Under the pieces are notes generated by a model that was not told the DNA's origin, searched no databases, and saw only the letters and a list, made by a program, of their open reading frames with translations. A program made the position numbers and the translations under genes. Shown here one piece after another: positions 28,278 through 37,297 of a stretch of DNA of 64,000 nucleotides (positions within the stretch are counted from its first letter, which is position 1; each line of letters begins with the position of its first letter). This DNA comes from Sphingomonas sp. So64.6b (GTDB lineage: Bacteria; Pseudomonadota; Alphaproteobacteria; Sphingomonadales; Sphingomonadaceae), in assembly GCF_014171475.1 (NCBI RefSeq), contig NZ_CP048817.1:2666001-2730000 (forward strand). The letters run 5' to 3'.

Positions 28278-28469
28278 ATGATGCGGTTTGACGATCGAGA
28301 ATATCACCAGCAACGCGCCCAAGCCGAAACCCGGCGCGCGCAGGGCGCCACCGATCCGTCGGTCGCACGAGTCCATCTGACTCTGGCGCGGATGCACGAA
28401 GAACGCGCCACCAGCGTTGGCGCCGTTGGAACTGGCAGCCCGCTCCACCTGGTCGGCGGAAACGCCTGA
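28278..28469 (+). CDS. Small conserved-looking hypothetical protein
   Basis: 63 residues, highly charged and helical: MMRFDDREYHQQRAQAETRR, then VARVHLTLARMHEERA. AGGAG lies 5 nt before the ATG at 28278, a strong sign of translation. In-frame upstream codons (from 28236) would add 14 residues but lack a ribosome-binding site. No signal peptide or membrane segment. I do not recognise a function. Confidence 0.65.
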   Translation: MMRFDDREYHQQRAQAETRRAQGATDPSVARVHLTLARMHEERATSVGAVGTGSPLHLVGGNA

Positions 28470-28570
28470 TCAACTCCGCGTAACGCAGCACTGGCGCTCG
28501 GCGCTCGAACCCCCTATCGCGCGTCACCAACCGCCGGGTGGTCCGGCTTCATGACGATCAAGGCGATAAG

Positions 28571-29671
28571 ATGGGTTTTCGGTGCGGTATCGTGGGCTTG
28601 CCCAATGTCGGCAAGTCGACGCTGTTCAACGCGCTGACGGAGACGGCCGCGGCGCAGGCGGCGAATTATCCGTTCTGCACGATCGAGCCGAACGTCGGCA
28701 ATGTCGCGGTACCCGATCCGCGGCTCGACAAGCTCGCGGCGATCGCCGGTTCGGCCAAGATCATCGAAACCCAGCTCGGCTTTGTCGACATTGCCGGCCT
28801 GGTGCGTGGCGCGTCGAAAGGCGAAGGCCTGGGCAACCAGTTCCTCGGCAATATCCGTGAAGTCGATGCCGTGGTGCATGTGCTGCGCTGCTTCGAGGAC
28901 GGCGACGTTACCCATGTCGAGGGCAAGGTCGATCCGATCGCCGATGCCGAGACGGTCGAAACCGAATTGATGCTGTCCGATCTGGAAAGCCTTGAAAAGC
29001 GTGTGCCCAATTTCGCCAAAAAGGCGGCACAGGGCGACAAGGAAGCCAAGATCGCCGTCTCAGTGCTCGGCCAGGCGCTCGAATTGCTGCGCGAAGGCAA
29101 ACCCGCAAGGCTGACCGTGCCCAAGGATGAGGAAGAGGCGCGGGTCTTCGGTCAGGCGCAATTGCTCACCTCCAAACCGGTCCTCTATGTCTGCAATGTC
29201 GATGAGGGCGATGCCGCCAACGGCAACGCCCTGTCGGCGCGCGTGTTCGAAAAGGCCAAGGCCGAAGGCGCCGAGGCGGTGATCGTCTCGGCCGCGATCG
29301 AGGCCGAGATCGCCACCATGGCACCGGACGAACGCGGCGAATTCCTCGCCGAGCTGGGGCTGGAGGAAACCGGTCTCGCCCGCGTGATCCGCGCCGGCTA
29401 TTCGCTGCTTCATTTGATCACCTTCTTCACCGTCGGCCCGAAGGAAGCACGCGCCTGGACCGTCCATGTCGGGGCCAAGGCACCGCAGGCAGCAGGCGAG
29501 ATCCACACCGATTTCGAACGCGGCTTCATCCGCGCCGAGACGATCGCCTATGACGATTATATCGCGTTGGGCGGTGAAAGCGGCGCGCGCGACGCGGGCA
29601 AGCTGCGTTCCGAAGGCAAGGAATATGTCGTGCACGACGGCGATGTGCTGCTGTTCCGCTTCAACGTCTGA
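28571..29671 (+). CDS. ychF: Redox-regulated ATPase YchF (Obg-type GTPase superfamily)
   Basis: 366 residues from ATG 28571. G1 motif GLPNVGKST (about 8-16), switch region FCTIEPNVGNVAVPDPRL, G3 FVDIAGLVRGASKGEGLGNQ, and the YchF-specific NVDEGD in place of NKxD, which explains its preference for ATP over GTP. C-terminal TGS domain (TFFTVGPKEARAWTVHVGAK to EYVVHDGDVLLFRF). Bound to ribosomes and implicated in oxidative-stress response in other bacteria. Stand-alone. Confidence 0.97.
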   Translation: MGFRCGIVGLPNVGKSTLFNALTETAAAQAANYPFCTIEPNVGNVAVPDPRLDKLAAIAGSAKIIETQLGFVDIAGLVRGASKGEGLGNQFLGNIREVDAVVHVLRCFEDGDVTHVEGKVDPIADAETVETELMLSDLESLEKRVPNFAKKAAQGDKEAKIAVSVLGQALELLREGKPARLTVPKDEEEARVFGQAQLLTSKPVLYVCNVDEGDAANGNALSARVFEKAKAEGAEAVIVSAAIEAEIATMAPDERGEFLAELGLEETGLARVIRAGYSLLHLITFFTVGPKEARAWTVHVGAKAPQAAGEIHTDFERGFIRAETIAYDDYIALGGESGARDAGKLRSEGKEYVVHDGDVLLFRFNV

Positions 29672-29730
29672 GACTCTGAGGCCCTGTCTGATGTCATACG
29701 GATGACGCAGGACTGAAGCAGGAGGCGCGG

Positions 29731-30996
29731 ATGCACTGGATGAGCCGTATCGTTGCCGCCGCTTTATGCGTGGCGCTTCAAGCCTGCGTCACCGCGCCCG
29801 CCAATTCACCGGCACTCGCCAGCACCGCCGACGTCCGCACACCAGTGACGATCCTGGTGTCGATCGACGGTTTCCGTCCCGATTATCTGACGCGCGGCGT
29901 GACGCCGGTCCTGTCCGGTCTGGCGGCCGGCGGCGTGACCGCGCCGATGCGCCCGTCCTTTCCGTCCAAGACCTTCCCCAACCATTATACCTTGGTTACC
30001 GGGCTGCGCCCCGACCATAACGGCATCGTCGCCAACACGATGGAGGATGCCGCCCGCCCCGGCGAGACCTTCACCATGGCGACCGACGATCCCTTCTGGT
30101 GGAGCGAGGCCGAGCCACTCTGGGTGACTGCCGACAAGGCGGGGATTCGCACAGCGACGATGTTCTGGCCGGGATCGAATGTGCCGGTCGGCGGCACGCG
30201 CGCGGCAAAATGGCCCAATGCGATCACCGGCGGCGCACGGCCCGACGACTGGCAGCAATTCAACCAGGCGGTGACCGGCACGCAGCGCGTCAGTGCGGTG
30301 ATCGACTGGATGCGTCGCCCGTCGGCGACCCGGCCGCGCTTCGTGACGCTGTATTTCGATACGGTCGACACGGCGGGCCATATGTTCGGCCCCGACGATG
30401 CGCGCACCACCGCGGCGGTCGGCGCTATCGACAAGATCATCGGCGAACTGGTCGAAGGCCTGAAATCGCTCGCCCAGCCCGCCAACCTCGTCATCGTCGC
30501 CGATCACGGCATGGCGGCGACGAGCAGCGATCGTGTCGTCGCGCTCGACAAGGTCGCCGATCCGGCGGATTATCGCGTCGTCGAGAGCGGACCCTATGCC
30601 GCGCTCGCCGCAATTCCCGGACACGAAGCGGCGCTGGAGAAATCCCTGCTCAGGCCGCACGACCATATGCAATGCTGGCGCAAGGCGGAGATTCCGGCGC
30701 GCTTTGTTTATGGCACGAACCCGCGCGTGCCGCCCTATCTGTGCCTCGCCGAAACCGGGTGGTTGATCAACAAGAGTGCCCCGACCGAGTCATTTGGCGG
30801 CGGCAATCACGGTTACGACAATGCCGATCCGGCAATGGCGGCGTTGTTCATCGCCAATGGTCCGGCCTTTGCCAGCGGGCGCGTTTTGCCGCCGTTCGAC
30901 AATGTCGACATCCAGCCGCTGCTTGCCGCGACGCTGGGCATCGCCCCCGGCACGACCGATGGCAAGCTGGCGACCTGGAACGCGGCGAAACGCTGA
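29731..30996 (+). CDS. Ectonucleotide pyrophosphatase/phosphodiesterase family lipoprotein
   Basis: 421 residues. The lipoprotein signal has lipobox LQAC (Cys19). Alkaline-phosphatase superfamily, type I phosphodiesterase/NPP: metal Asp in VSIDGFRPDYL, nucleophile Thr in PSKTFPNHYTLVTG, two-metal residues in YFDTVDTAGHMFGPDD and VIVADHGMAAT, and a final His in GGNHGYDN. Periplasmic hydrolysis of nucleotide or sugar-phosphate esters is expected. AGGAGG precedes the start. Confidence 0.9.
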   Translation: MHWMSRIVAAALCVALQACVTAPANSPALASTADVRTPVTILVSIDGFRPDYLTRGVTPVLSGLAAGGVTAPMRPSFPSKTFPNHYTLVTGLRPDHNGIVANTMEDAARPGETFTMATDDPFWWSEAEPLWVTADKAGIRTATMFWPGSNVPVGGTRAAKWPNAITGGARPDDWQQFNQAVTGTQRVSAVIDWMRRPSATRPRFVTLYFDTVDTAGHMFGPDDARTTAAVGAIDKIIGELVEGLKSLAQPANLVIVADHGMAATSSDRVVALDKVADPADYRVVESGPYAALAAIPGHEAALEKSLLRPHDHMQCWRKAEIPARFVYGTNPRVPPYLCLAETGWLINKSAPTESFGGGNHGYDNADPAMAALFIANGPAFASGRVLPPFDNVDIQPLLAATLGIAPGTTDGKLATWNAAKR

Positions 30997-31004
30997 ATTC
31001 TGGA

Positions 31005-31032
31005 TGCTGATTTCTGGGTGCTGATTTCTGGG
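31005..31032. repeat. Two perfect tandem 14-bp units after the NPP gene
   Basis: TGCTGATTTCTGGG occurs twice head to tail (31005-31018, 31019-31032), immediately after the NPP stop codon. A diverged partial unit (TTCTGGA) precedes them. Probably replication slippage. Confidence 0.7.
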
Positions 31033-31044
31033 CTTGCGTGAAGC

Positions 31045-31063
31045 GAGTTTCATTGCGAAACTC
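31045..31063. promoter_or_regulatory. Short palindrome at the MaoC gene start
   Basis: GAGTTTC-attgc-GAAACTC, a perfect 7+5+7 inverted repeat ending 5 nt before the ATG of the MaoC gene, which lacks an obvious ribosome-binding site. It may be an operator or an RNA hairpin that affects translation. Confidence 0.4.
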
Positions 31064-31068
31064 ATATT

Positions 31069-31518
31069 ATGCAATATTTCGAAGACATCGCCGTTGGTGC
31101 CAAGTCCAGCTTTGGCAGCTATCTGGTCACGCGCGAAGAGGTGATCGCCTATGCCGAGAAGTTCGACCCGCAGCCTTTCCATCTCTCCGACGAAGCGGCG
31201 GCAAAGACGCATTTCGGGCGGCTTTCGGCCAGCGGCTGGCACACATGCGGCATGGTCATGTCGATGGTCGTCGCCAATTTGAAGGCCCATAAACAGGCGG
31301 GACTCGGTTCGCCCGGCGTTGACGAACTGCGCTGGCTCAAGCCGGTCTATCCCGGCGACACATTGCGCTGCGAAACCGAGGTCATCGAAAAGCGCCCGTC
31401 ACAGAGCCGCCCGGAAATGGGCAGCTTCCGTTCGAAGATGACCGTGCTCAACCAGGACGACGTGCCGGTAATGACCTTTACGTCGATCGGCCTGGTCCAG
31501 ACGCGCCCCAAGGCGTGA
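31069..31518 (+). CDS. MaoC-like hotdog-fold dehydratase
   Basis: 149 residues. R-hydratase/MaoC fold: FDPQPFHLSDEAAAKTHFGR with the hydratase Asp-x4-His pattern (Asp and His in DPQPFH), followed by ASGWHTCGMVMSMVVANLKA and ELRWLKPVYPGDTLRCETEV. Likely a hydratase acting on enoyl-CoA thioesters. Start MQYFEDIAVGAKSSFGSYLV is typical. Convergent with the following lipoprotein gene. Confidence 0.9.
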   Translation: MQYFEDIAVGAKSSFGSYLVTREEVIAYAEKFDPQPFHLSDEAAAKTHFGRLSASGWHTCGMVMSMVVANLKAHKQAGLGSPGVDELRWLKPVYPGDTLRCETEVIEKRPSQSRPEMGSFRSKMTVLNQDDVPVMTFTSIGLVQTRPKA

Positions 31519-31522
31519 TGCC

Positions 31523-31540
31523 CTCCGGCCGGGGCCGGAG
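31523..31540. terminator. Hairpin between convergent genes
   Basis: CTCCGGCC-gg-GGCCGGAG, 8-bp perfect stem, in the 34-nt space between the converging MaoC and Gly/Tyr-rich lipoprotein genes. There is no T-run, so a bidirectional terminator is only likely from position. Confidence 0.45.
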
Positions 31541-31552
31541 AACAGTCGCGCA

Positions 31553-32095
31553 TCAGTTGCGCCGGCCGGGCCGGTTTCCCGGCCGTGACGCGCCACGGTC
31601 GCCGCGATTCTCCGGCCGATAGGTGCGGCCGCCATCGCCTCGTCCTGACTGAGGTCGCTCGCGCACACCCTGCCCGTCGCGATAGCCCTGGCGTCCGCCC
31701 CAGCGATCCTGTCGATTGTCGCGGTTGTCGACGCGGCGGTCGCGGTTGAAACCTTGCCAATTGTCGCGGCCATTGCGGCCGTCCCAATGACGATCGCGAC
31801 GCCCTTCCCAATAACGGCGCTGGCCATCGTTCCAGCGATGCGCACGACGATTGCGGTCATAGACGTAATAGCCGGTGCCGGGGTAATAATAGTCGCCATA
31901 CCAGCCATAGCCTCCGCCGTAACCGTAACCGCCGCCATAATAAGCGGCGTCATAATAATCGCCGCCATAGCCGCCATAGCCGCCCGAACTATAACCCATC
32001 GAAACGCCGTTATAACCATAGCCGTCGGTGCAGCCGCCAAGACCGGCGGTCGCGGCCAGCGCGAGGGCCGCAAGCGCTATTTTGCGTGAAAACAT
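31553..32095 (-). CDS. Gly/Tyr-rich and Arg/Asp/Asn-rich lipoprotein
   Basis: 180 residues from ATG 32095 (MFSRKIALAALALAATAG, lipobox LGGC near Cys22). The first half of the mature protein is Gly/Tyr-rich (SSGGYGGYGGDYYDAAYYGG and similar); the second half is Arg-, Asp-, Asn- and Gln-rich and very basic (RWNDGQRRYWEGRRDRHWDG). No catalytic motif. It looks like a low-complexity surface or envelope protein. Confidence 0.75.
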   Translation of the reverse strand: MFSRKIALAALALAATAGLGGCTDGYGYNGVSMGYSSGGYGGYGGDYYDAAYYGGGYGYGGGYGWYGDYYYPGTGYYVYDRNRRAHRWNDGQRRYWEGRRDRHWDGRNGRDNWQGFNRDRRVDNRDNRQDRWGGRQGYRDGQGVRERPQSGRGDGGRTYRPENRGDRGASRPGNRPGRRN

Positions 32096-32205
32096 CGCCA
32101 CTCTCCCGAGCATCAGGTGCGGCACATGCGCCGCTTACCAGGATAGAACGATGCGGCGGCAAGCCTTGTTCCCGGGGCGGGGGCCGGCCTGGCTTCGCCG
32201 CCTCC

Positions 32206-32760
32206 TCAATGTCCCGCGAAAGCGACCAGCGAGGTTACCGTGAGGCCCTCGGCACGCAGCGCATCCGCACCGCCCAGATCGGGCAGGTCGACCAGGAACT
32301 GCGCCTGCGTCACCACCGCACCCGCCTTGCGCAACAGGCGTACCGCCGCACGCGCGGTACCGCCGGTGGCGATCAAATCGTCGATCAGCAGGACATTGGC
32401 GCCGGGTGTGCAGGCGTCGGCATGCATCGCGATCCGGTCGGTGCCATATTCGAGCGCATAATCCTCGGCGATCGTCGCGCCGGGCAGTTTGCCGTCCTTG
32501 CGGATCAGCAGCACGCCGGCGTTGAGCGGCAGCGCGAGCGCGGCGGCAAACAGGAAGCCGCGCGCCTCGATTCCCGCGACCAGATCGACCTTGCCGATCG
32601 TCGCCGCCGCCATCCGCTCGACGCTTTGCGCAAAGCCGCGCGCGTCGAGCAGCAACGTGGTGATATCGCGGAACATGATCCCCGGCTTGGGAAAGTCGGG
32701 GATTGTGCGGATCAGCGCCTTGAGGTCGTCATTCGAGCCCTGCAAGGCGCCGTCGCTCAT
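32206..32760 (-). CDS. apt: Adenine phosphoribosyltransferase
   Basis: 184 residues, type I PRTase. It salvages adenine to AMP. The PRPP loop VLLIDDLIATGGTARAA (about 125-141), the flexible-loop region IRKDGKLPGATIAEDYALEYG and N-terminal DFPKPGIMFRDITTLLLD are all standard. It begins 1 nt after the stop of petC on the same strand, so it may be carried at the end of the petABC transcript. Confidence 0.97.
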   Translation of the reverse strand: MSDGALQGSNDDLKALIRTIPDFPKPGIMFRDITTLLLDARGFAQSVERMAAATIGKVDLVAGIEARGFLFAAALALPLNAGVLLIRKDGKLPGATIAEDYALEYGTDRIAMHADACTPGANVLLIDDLIATGGTARAAVRLLRKAGAVVTQAQFLVDLPDLGGADALRAEGLTVTSLVAFAGH

Positions 32761-32761
32761 C

Positions 32762-33601
32762 TCAATGCTTCACGTCGCGCCAGACATTCTGATACGCGCC
32801 CCAGGCGAGTCCGCAGAAGATCAGCAGGAAGATGATCACCGCAAAGCCGGTCTGACGCCGTGCCTGAAGCTTGGGCTCGGCGGTCCAGGTCAGGAACGCC
32901 GAAACGTCCTTCGCCATCTGATCGACCGTTGGCCGCGTGCCGTCGAGATAGGCCACCTGGCCTTCCGAGGTCAGCGGCGGCGCCATCGCGAGGTTGAGGT
33001 TCGCGAAATACGGGTTGTAATGCAGTCCCGGCGGCGTCTTCGAATCCGGGAATTCCTTGAGCAGCTTTGCCGGCTGGTTCTGGAAACCGGTGAGCAGCGA
33101 ATAGACATAGGCCGAGCCGTCATGGCGCGCCTTGGTCATCAGCGACAGATCGGGCGGGATCGCGTTGTTGTTCGCGGCGCGCGCGGCAACATCGTTGGCG
33201 AACGGCGACGGGAAGCGATCCGAGGGGATGCCCTTGCGCGTCGAGGCTTCACCCGTGTCCGGGTTGACCGTCGGGATCGTGTCGAAGCCGGCGGCGAAAT
33301 TCTTCACCTGTGCTTCGTTATAGCCGATGCCCTCAAGGTCGCGGAAGGAAACCAGGCGGAGCGAATGGCACGCCGAGCAGACTTCCTTGTAGACCTGAAG
33401 CCCGCGCTGCAGCTGCCGCTCGTCGAACTTCCCGAACACGCCATCCGAGGCGAGCGCCAGCTCCTTGGGATGCTTGTGGAATTCATGCTCGGCCGTGGCC
33501 GCCGGCGGATCGTTGGCCAGCCCATAAAGCGTGCTGCCCAATCCGGCCAAGAGCATGCCAGCGAAAGCAGCTCCGACGAAAAATGCGAAAAAGCGAACCA
33601 T
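32762..33601 (-). CDS. petC: Cytochrome c1 subunit of the bc1 complex
   Basis: 279 residues from ATG 33601, with GAGGG upstream. N-terminal membrane/signal segment (FFAFFVGAAFAGMLLAGLG), covalent haem motif CSACH (about 76-80), and the C-terminal membrane anchor VIIFLLIFCGLAWGAYQNVW. The haem's distal Met is likely in NLNLAMAPPL. It transfers electrons from the Rieske protein to cytochrome c. The petA-petB-petC order is the normal fbc operon. Confidence 0.96.
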   Translation of the reverse strand: MVRFFAFFVGAAFAGMLLAGLGSTLYGLANDPPAATAEHEFHKHPKELALASDGVFGKFDERQLQRGLQVYKEVCSACHSLRLVSFRDLEGIGYNEAQVKNFAAGFDTIPTVNPDTGEASTRKGIPSDRFPSPFANDVAARAANNNAIPPDLSLMTKARHDGSAYVYSLLTGFQNQPAKLLKEFPDSKTPPGLHYNPYFANLNLAMAPPLTSEGQVAYLDGTRPTVDQMAKDVSAFLTWTAEPKLQARRQTGFAVIIFLLIFCGLAWGAYQNVWRDVKH

Positions 33602-33623
33602 CTTCGATATCCCTCTTGTTCGC

Positions 33624-34919
33624 TTACGCCAGCGCGGACGCGGCAGGACTCTGGGCCGGGCTGGTGCCGCCATGCTTCGACAACACCGCTTCGGTGATCG
33701 AATTGGGCAGCGGCCGTGGCCGTTCGGACCGCGCGATCATCGGCATGATGATCAGGAAGTGGGCGAAATAATAAGCGGCGCAGATCTGGCTGAGAATCAC
33801 ATAAACCGGATCGGCCGGTGACCCGCCGCAATAACCAAGCACCAGGATGTCGAGCATCAGGATCCAGAAGAAGATGCGATAGGTCGGCCGGTAATTGGCC
33901 GAGCGCACCGGCGAGGTATCCAGCCAGGGCAGGAAGAACAGCAGCAGGATCGAACCGAACATTGCCAGCACGCCCCACAGCTTCGCCGGCAGGATGAAGT
34001 CCACGGTGAAGGCGCGCAGAATCGCGTAGAACGGCCAGAAATACCATTCGGGCACGATGTGCGCGGGCGTCGAAAGCGGGTTGGCCGGGACGTAATTGTC
34101 CGGATGGCCGAGATAATTCGGCGCATAGAAGAGCAGCACCGCGAAGATCAGCAGGAAGATGCCGAGCCCGAAGCCGTCCTTCGCCGTATAGTAAGGATGG
34201 AACGGCACCGTGTCCTGTTCACCCTTCACTTCGACGCCGGTCGGGTTGTTCGACCCCGGAATATGCAGCGCCCAGATATGCAGGATGATGACGCCCGCGA
34301 TTACGAACGGCAGCAGATAATGGAGCGAGAAGAAGCGGTTGAGCGCGGCATCGTCCGGTGCAAAGCCGCCAAGCAGCCAGATACGGATCGAATCGCCGAC
34401 CACGGGTATCGCCGAGAAGAAGCCGGTGATCACCTGCGCGCCCCAGAAGCTCATCTGGCCCCATGGCAGCACATAACCCATGAACGCCGTCGCCATCATC
34501 AACAGGAAGATGACCACGCCGAGCAGCCACACCATCTCACGCGGCGCCTTGTACGAGCCGTAATAAAGCCCGCGGAACATGTGGATATAAACCACGATGA
34601 AGAACATCGACGCGCCATTGGCGTGCGCATAGCGCAACATCCAGCCGCCATTGACGTCACGCATGATGTGTTCGACCGAATCGAACGCCACGCCGCCATT
34701 CGCCGCATAATGCATGGCGAGGACGATGCCGGTGATGATCTGGATGCCGAGTGCGGCACCGGCGAGGACGCCGAAGTTCCAGAAATAATTGAGGTTGCGC
34801 GGCACGGGATAACCCGCGCCGACGGCATTATAGACGAGACGGGGGAGCGGCAGCCGTTCATCGACCCACTTCATCAGCGGGTTGGTCGGCGCATAATGCT
34901 TGGCCCAGGGAAAGCTCAT
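33624..34919 (-). CDS. petB: Cytochrome b subunit of the bc1 complex
   Basis: 431 residues from ATG 34919 ([20 protein letters not shown]). Eight membrane helices are expected. Haem-binding His residues lie in [24 protein letters not shown] and [11 protein letters not shown], with a further pair in [20 protein letters not shown]; the Qo-site PEWY motif is present in [17 protein letters not shown]. Ten nt after petA. Confidence 0.97.
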   Translation of the reverse strand: MSFPWAKHYAPTNPLMKWVDERLPLPRLVYNAVGAGYPVPRNLNYFWNFGVLAGAALGIQIITGIVLAMHYAANGGVAFDSVEHIMRDVNGGWMLRYAHANGASMFFIVVYIHMFRGLYYGSYKAPREMVWLLGVVIFLLMMATAFMGYVLPWGQMSFWGAQVITGFFSAIPVVGDSIRIWLLGGFAPDDAALNRFFSLHYLLPFVIAGVIILHIWALHIPGSNNPTGVEVKGEQDTVPFHPYYTAKDGFGLGIFLLIFAVLLFYAPNYLGHPDNYVPANPLSTPAHIVPEWYFWPFYAILRAFTVDFILPAKLWGVLAMFGSILLLFFLPWLDTSPVRSANYRPTYRIFFWILMLDILVLGYCGGSPADPVYVILSQICAAYYFAHFLIIMPMIARSERPRPLPNSITEAVLSKHGGTSPAQSPAASALA

Positions 34920-34929
34920 ATCTGGATCC

Positions 34930-35514
34930 TCAACCGACGACGACCGTCGTATCCGACGAGAAAGTGTAATCCGGCACGTGCAGATTGCTCGGTGCCGGAC
35001 CTTTACGGATGCGCGCGGCGGTATCGTACGCCGAACCGTGGCACGGGCAGAAATAGCCGCCGAACGGGCCCTTGATCTCGCCCTCGCCCGCGCCCAACGG
35101 CACGCAGCCGAGATGGGTGCATACACCAAGCGTGATCAGCCAGTTCTTGTGGCCTTCCTTGGTACGCTCGGCCAGCGTCTGCGGGTCGCGCAGCGTCTTG
35201 ACGTCAACCGCGTCGGCCTCGGCGATTTCTTTCGCCGTCAGGTTGCGTACGAACAGGGGCTGCTTGCGGAAACTGGTCTTGATCGCCTGACCGGGGACAA
35301 TCTTCGACAGATCGATCTCGGTGGTCGATTGCGCAAGCACATCCGCCGACGGGTTCATCTGGTTGATCAGCGGCAGCACGGTGACTGCGCCACCGACGCC
35401 GATCCAGGCGACCGCCGCGATATTGATGAAGTCACGACGGCGCGGGTCGTCCACATGTTCGTGGAAAGGAGCCGGGTCTTCCCCGGGCGGCACCGCGGTA
35501 TCAACAATTGCCAT
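34930..35514 (-). CDS. petA: Rieske iron-sulfur subunit of the bc1 complex
   Basis: 194 residues. A twin-arginine-like start ([19 protein letters not shown]) forms the membrane anchor; the soluble domain carries the 2Fe-2S ligands in [10 protein letters not shown] and CPCHGSAYD. It accepts electrons from ubiquinol at the Qo site. First gene of petABC; its upstream region borders a large palindromic element. Confidence 0.97.
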   Translation of the reverse strand: MAIVDTAVPPGEDPAPFHEHVDDPRRRDFINIAAVAWIGVGGAVTVLPLINQMNPSADVLAQSTTEIDLSKIVPGQAIKTSFRKQPLFVRNLTAKEIAEADAVDVKTLRDPQTLAERTKEGHKNWLITLGVCTHLGCVPLGAGEGEIKGPFGGYFCPCHGSAYDTAARIRKGPAPSNLHVPDYTFSSDTTVVVG

Positions 35515-35682
35515 TCACTTGCCCTTGCACTTCTTAACCCGTTTCGACGGTGGCGAGGCTTCGCGCAGAGATTTGCCCGCTCGGCCAGCCGGTTCCGTCC
35601 CCACGGAGGCTGGCGGCCTGATAGACGCGAGCGGACGGCTTTGCCAACAGCATTTTAGGCCTGTTGCGGTATGAGGGTGCGT

Positions 35683-35933
35683 CATCGTTACTGACACCGA
35701 TCGGGACGGAGCGGATTTTGGCGCCCGGCCAGGAGCAAGGAGGGAGCGATGGCTTTCCATCGTGACCGACGCGCGACGCCGCTGTGCGCCAAAATCCGCC
35801 CGCCGCGAAGCGGTCGCCCGTGTGAGGCCGCTGGCTGCGTCGCTTGCTAGCACGTAGCGAATGCTACGCGCCTGCGCCGCGCTCCTTGCCAGCGGCCTCA
35901 CACGGGCGATCACGATTGGTGTCAGTAACGATG
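35683..35933. repeat. 251-bp three-hairpin palindromic element (MITE-like)
   Basis: The petA-trmL gap (35515-35966) contains an element bounded by a perfect 16-bp inverted repeat, CATCGTTACTGACACC (35683-35698) and its complement (35918-35933). Inside are two more perfect hairpins: GCGGATTTTGGCGC (35711-35724) with its complement at 35786-35799, and a 21-bp arm (35815-35835, beginning CGCCCGTGTGAGG) with its complement at 35888-35908. Within the second loop is CGTAGC-gaat-GCTACG. No reading frame of note and no transposase. Confidence 0.8.
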
Positions 35934-35966
35934 GCACACCCTGGCGGCACAGGATATGCGCGAAAC

Positions 35967-36416
35967 ATGCGGATCGCCCTCTATCAGCCCGACATCGCCG
36001 GCAATGTCGGCACCATTTTGCGTACGGCGGCGTGCTTCGGCGTCGGCGTCGACCTGATCGAGCCGATGGGATTCGCTTTTTCCGATCGCGCGCTCGGCCG
36101 GGCGGGCATGGACTATGTTCCAGCCGTTCTGGTGAAGCGCCATATCGACTGGGCCGCGTTCGAGGCGCAGGTCGCCGGGCGGATCGTATTGCTGACCACG
36201 CGCGGCGGGATTCGGCTCGATACGGCACGCTTCGAGCCGGACGACGTGCTGCTGATGGGGTCGGAGGGCAGCGGCGTGCCGCCCGAAGTGCATGACCGCG
36301 CCGAGCTGGCGGTACGCATCCCGCTTGCTCCGGCCATGCGGTCCTTGAATGTCGCGGTCGCGACGGGCATCGCGCTCGGCGAGGCGTTGCGGCAGACCGG
36401 AGGATATCCCGCGTGA
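35967..36416 (+). CDS. trmL: tRNA (cytidine(34)-2'-O)-methyltransferase
   Basis: 149 residues, SPOUT family. The start MRIALYQPDIAGNVGTILR is the family's normal N-terminus. Motif-2-like LLMGSEGSGVPPEV and the knot motif RIPLAPAMRSLNVAVATGIA are present. It methylates the wobble base of some tRNAs. An in-frame ATG at 35931, which lies in the end of the palindromic element, would add 12 residues (MAHPGGTGYARN); AGGA before 35967 is about 11 nt away, so both are possible but 35967 fits better. It overlaps hemF by GTGA. Confidence 0.93.
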   Translation: MRIALYQPDIAGNVGTILRTAACFGVGVDLIEPMGFAFSDRALGRAGMDYVPAVLVKRHIDWAAFEAQVAGRIVLLTTRGGIRLDTARFEPDDVLLMGSEGSGVPPEVHDRAELAVRIPLAPAMRSLNVAVATGIALGEALRQTGGYPA

Positions 36417-37267
36417 TCGAGATGGGCGTTGAGATGGATGGCGAGCAGACGCAGGCACGCACCTGGTTCGAACAGCTGCGCGACCTGATCTGCGCTGAGT
36501 TCGAGAGTATCGAGCGCGAGGCCGGCTCGGACGCTGCGTTCGACTATATCGCCTGGGACCGCACCGATCCGTCGGGCGCGCATGGTGGGGGCGGCGTGCG
36601 TGGCGTGATGAAGGGCAAGGTGTTCGAGAAGGTCGGGGTCAATGTCTCGACCGTCGGCGGCACGTTCGAAGGCGATTTCGCCAAGTCGATCCACGGCGCG
36701 GGCGATGACCCGCGCTTCTTCGCCACCGGCATCAGCCTGGTCGCGCATATGGCCAATCCGCATGTTCCCGCAGTGCATATGAACACGCGTTTCCTGGTCA
36801 CCACCAAGCGCTGGTTCGGCGGCGGCGCGGACCTCAATCCACCCTTGCCGCAGGGCGAGGATACCGAAGATTTCCACGCGACGCTGAAAGCGGCGTGCGA
36901 CGCGCATGACGCTGCCCATTATCCACGCTTCAAGCAATGGGCCGATGATTATTTCTACATCCCGCACCGCGGCGTGCATCGCGGCGTCGGCGGCATCTTC
37001 TATGATCATCTCGAGGGCGATTTCGCCGCCAATTTCGCCTTCACTCAGGATGTCGGTCGGGCGTTTCTCGACATCTATCCGCGAATCGTGCGGCGGCGCA
37101 TGAACGATGCGTTCGGCGATGCGGACATTGCCGCGATGCGCAACTGGCGCGGCCGTTATGCCGAATTCAACCTGGTCTATGACCGCGGCACTTTGTTCGG
37201 ATTGAAGACCGGCGGCAATATCGACGCGATCCTGATGAGCCTGCCGCCAGTCGCTACATGGGAATAA
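36413..37267 (+). CDS. hemF: Oxygen-dependent coproporphyrinogen-III oxidase
   Basis: 284 residues from GTG 36413 with GGAGG 9 nt upstream; the GTGA overlaps the trmL stop. It catalyses aerobic conversion of coproporphyrinogen III to protoporphyrinogen IX in haem synthesis. Family blocks: GGGGVRGVMKGKVFEKVGVN, PHVPAVHMNTRFLVT, WFGGGADLNP, YFYIPHRGVHRGVGGIFYD, RYAEFNLVYDRGTLFGLKTG. Fits with the cytochrome bc1 genes nearby, since both serve aerobic metabolism. Confidence 0.97.
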   Translation: MIEMGVEMDGEQTQARTWFEQLRDLICAEFESIEREAGSDAAFDYIAWDRTDPSGAHGGGGVRGVMKGKVFEKVGVNVSTVGGTFEGDFAKSIHGAGDDPRFFATGISLVAHMANPHVPAVHMNTRFLVTTKRWFGGGADLNPPLPQGEDTEDFHATLKAACDAHDAAHYPRFKQWADDYFYIPHRGVHRGVGGIFYDHLEGDFAANFAFTQDVGRAFLDIYPRIVRRRMNDAFGDADIAAMRNWRGRYAEFNLVYDRGTLFGLKTGGNIDAILMSLPPVATWE

Positions 37268-37297
37268 TGGGGTGGGAATAAGGACGGGAATGATCGC

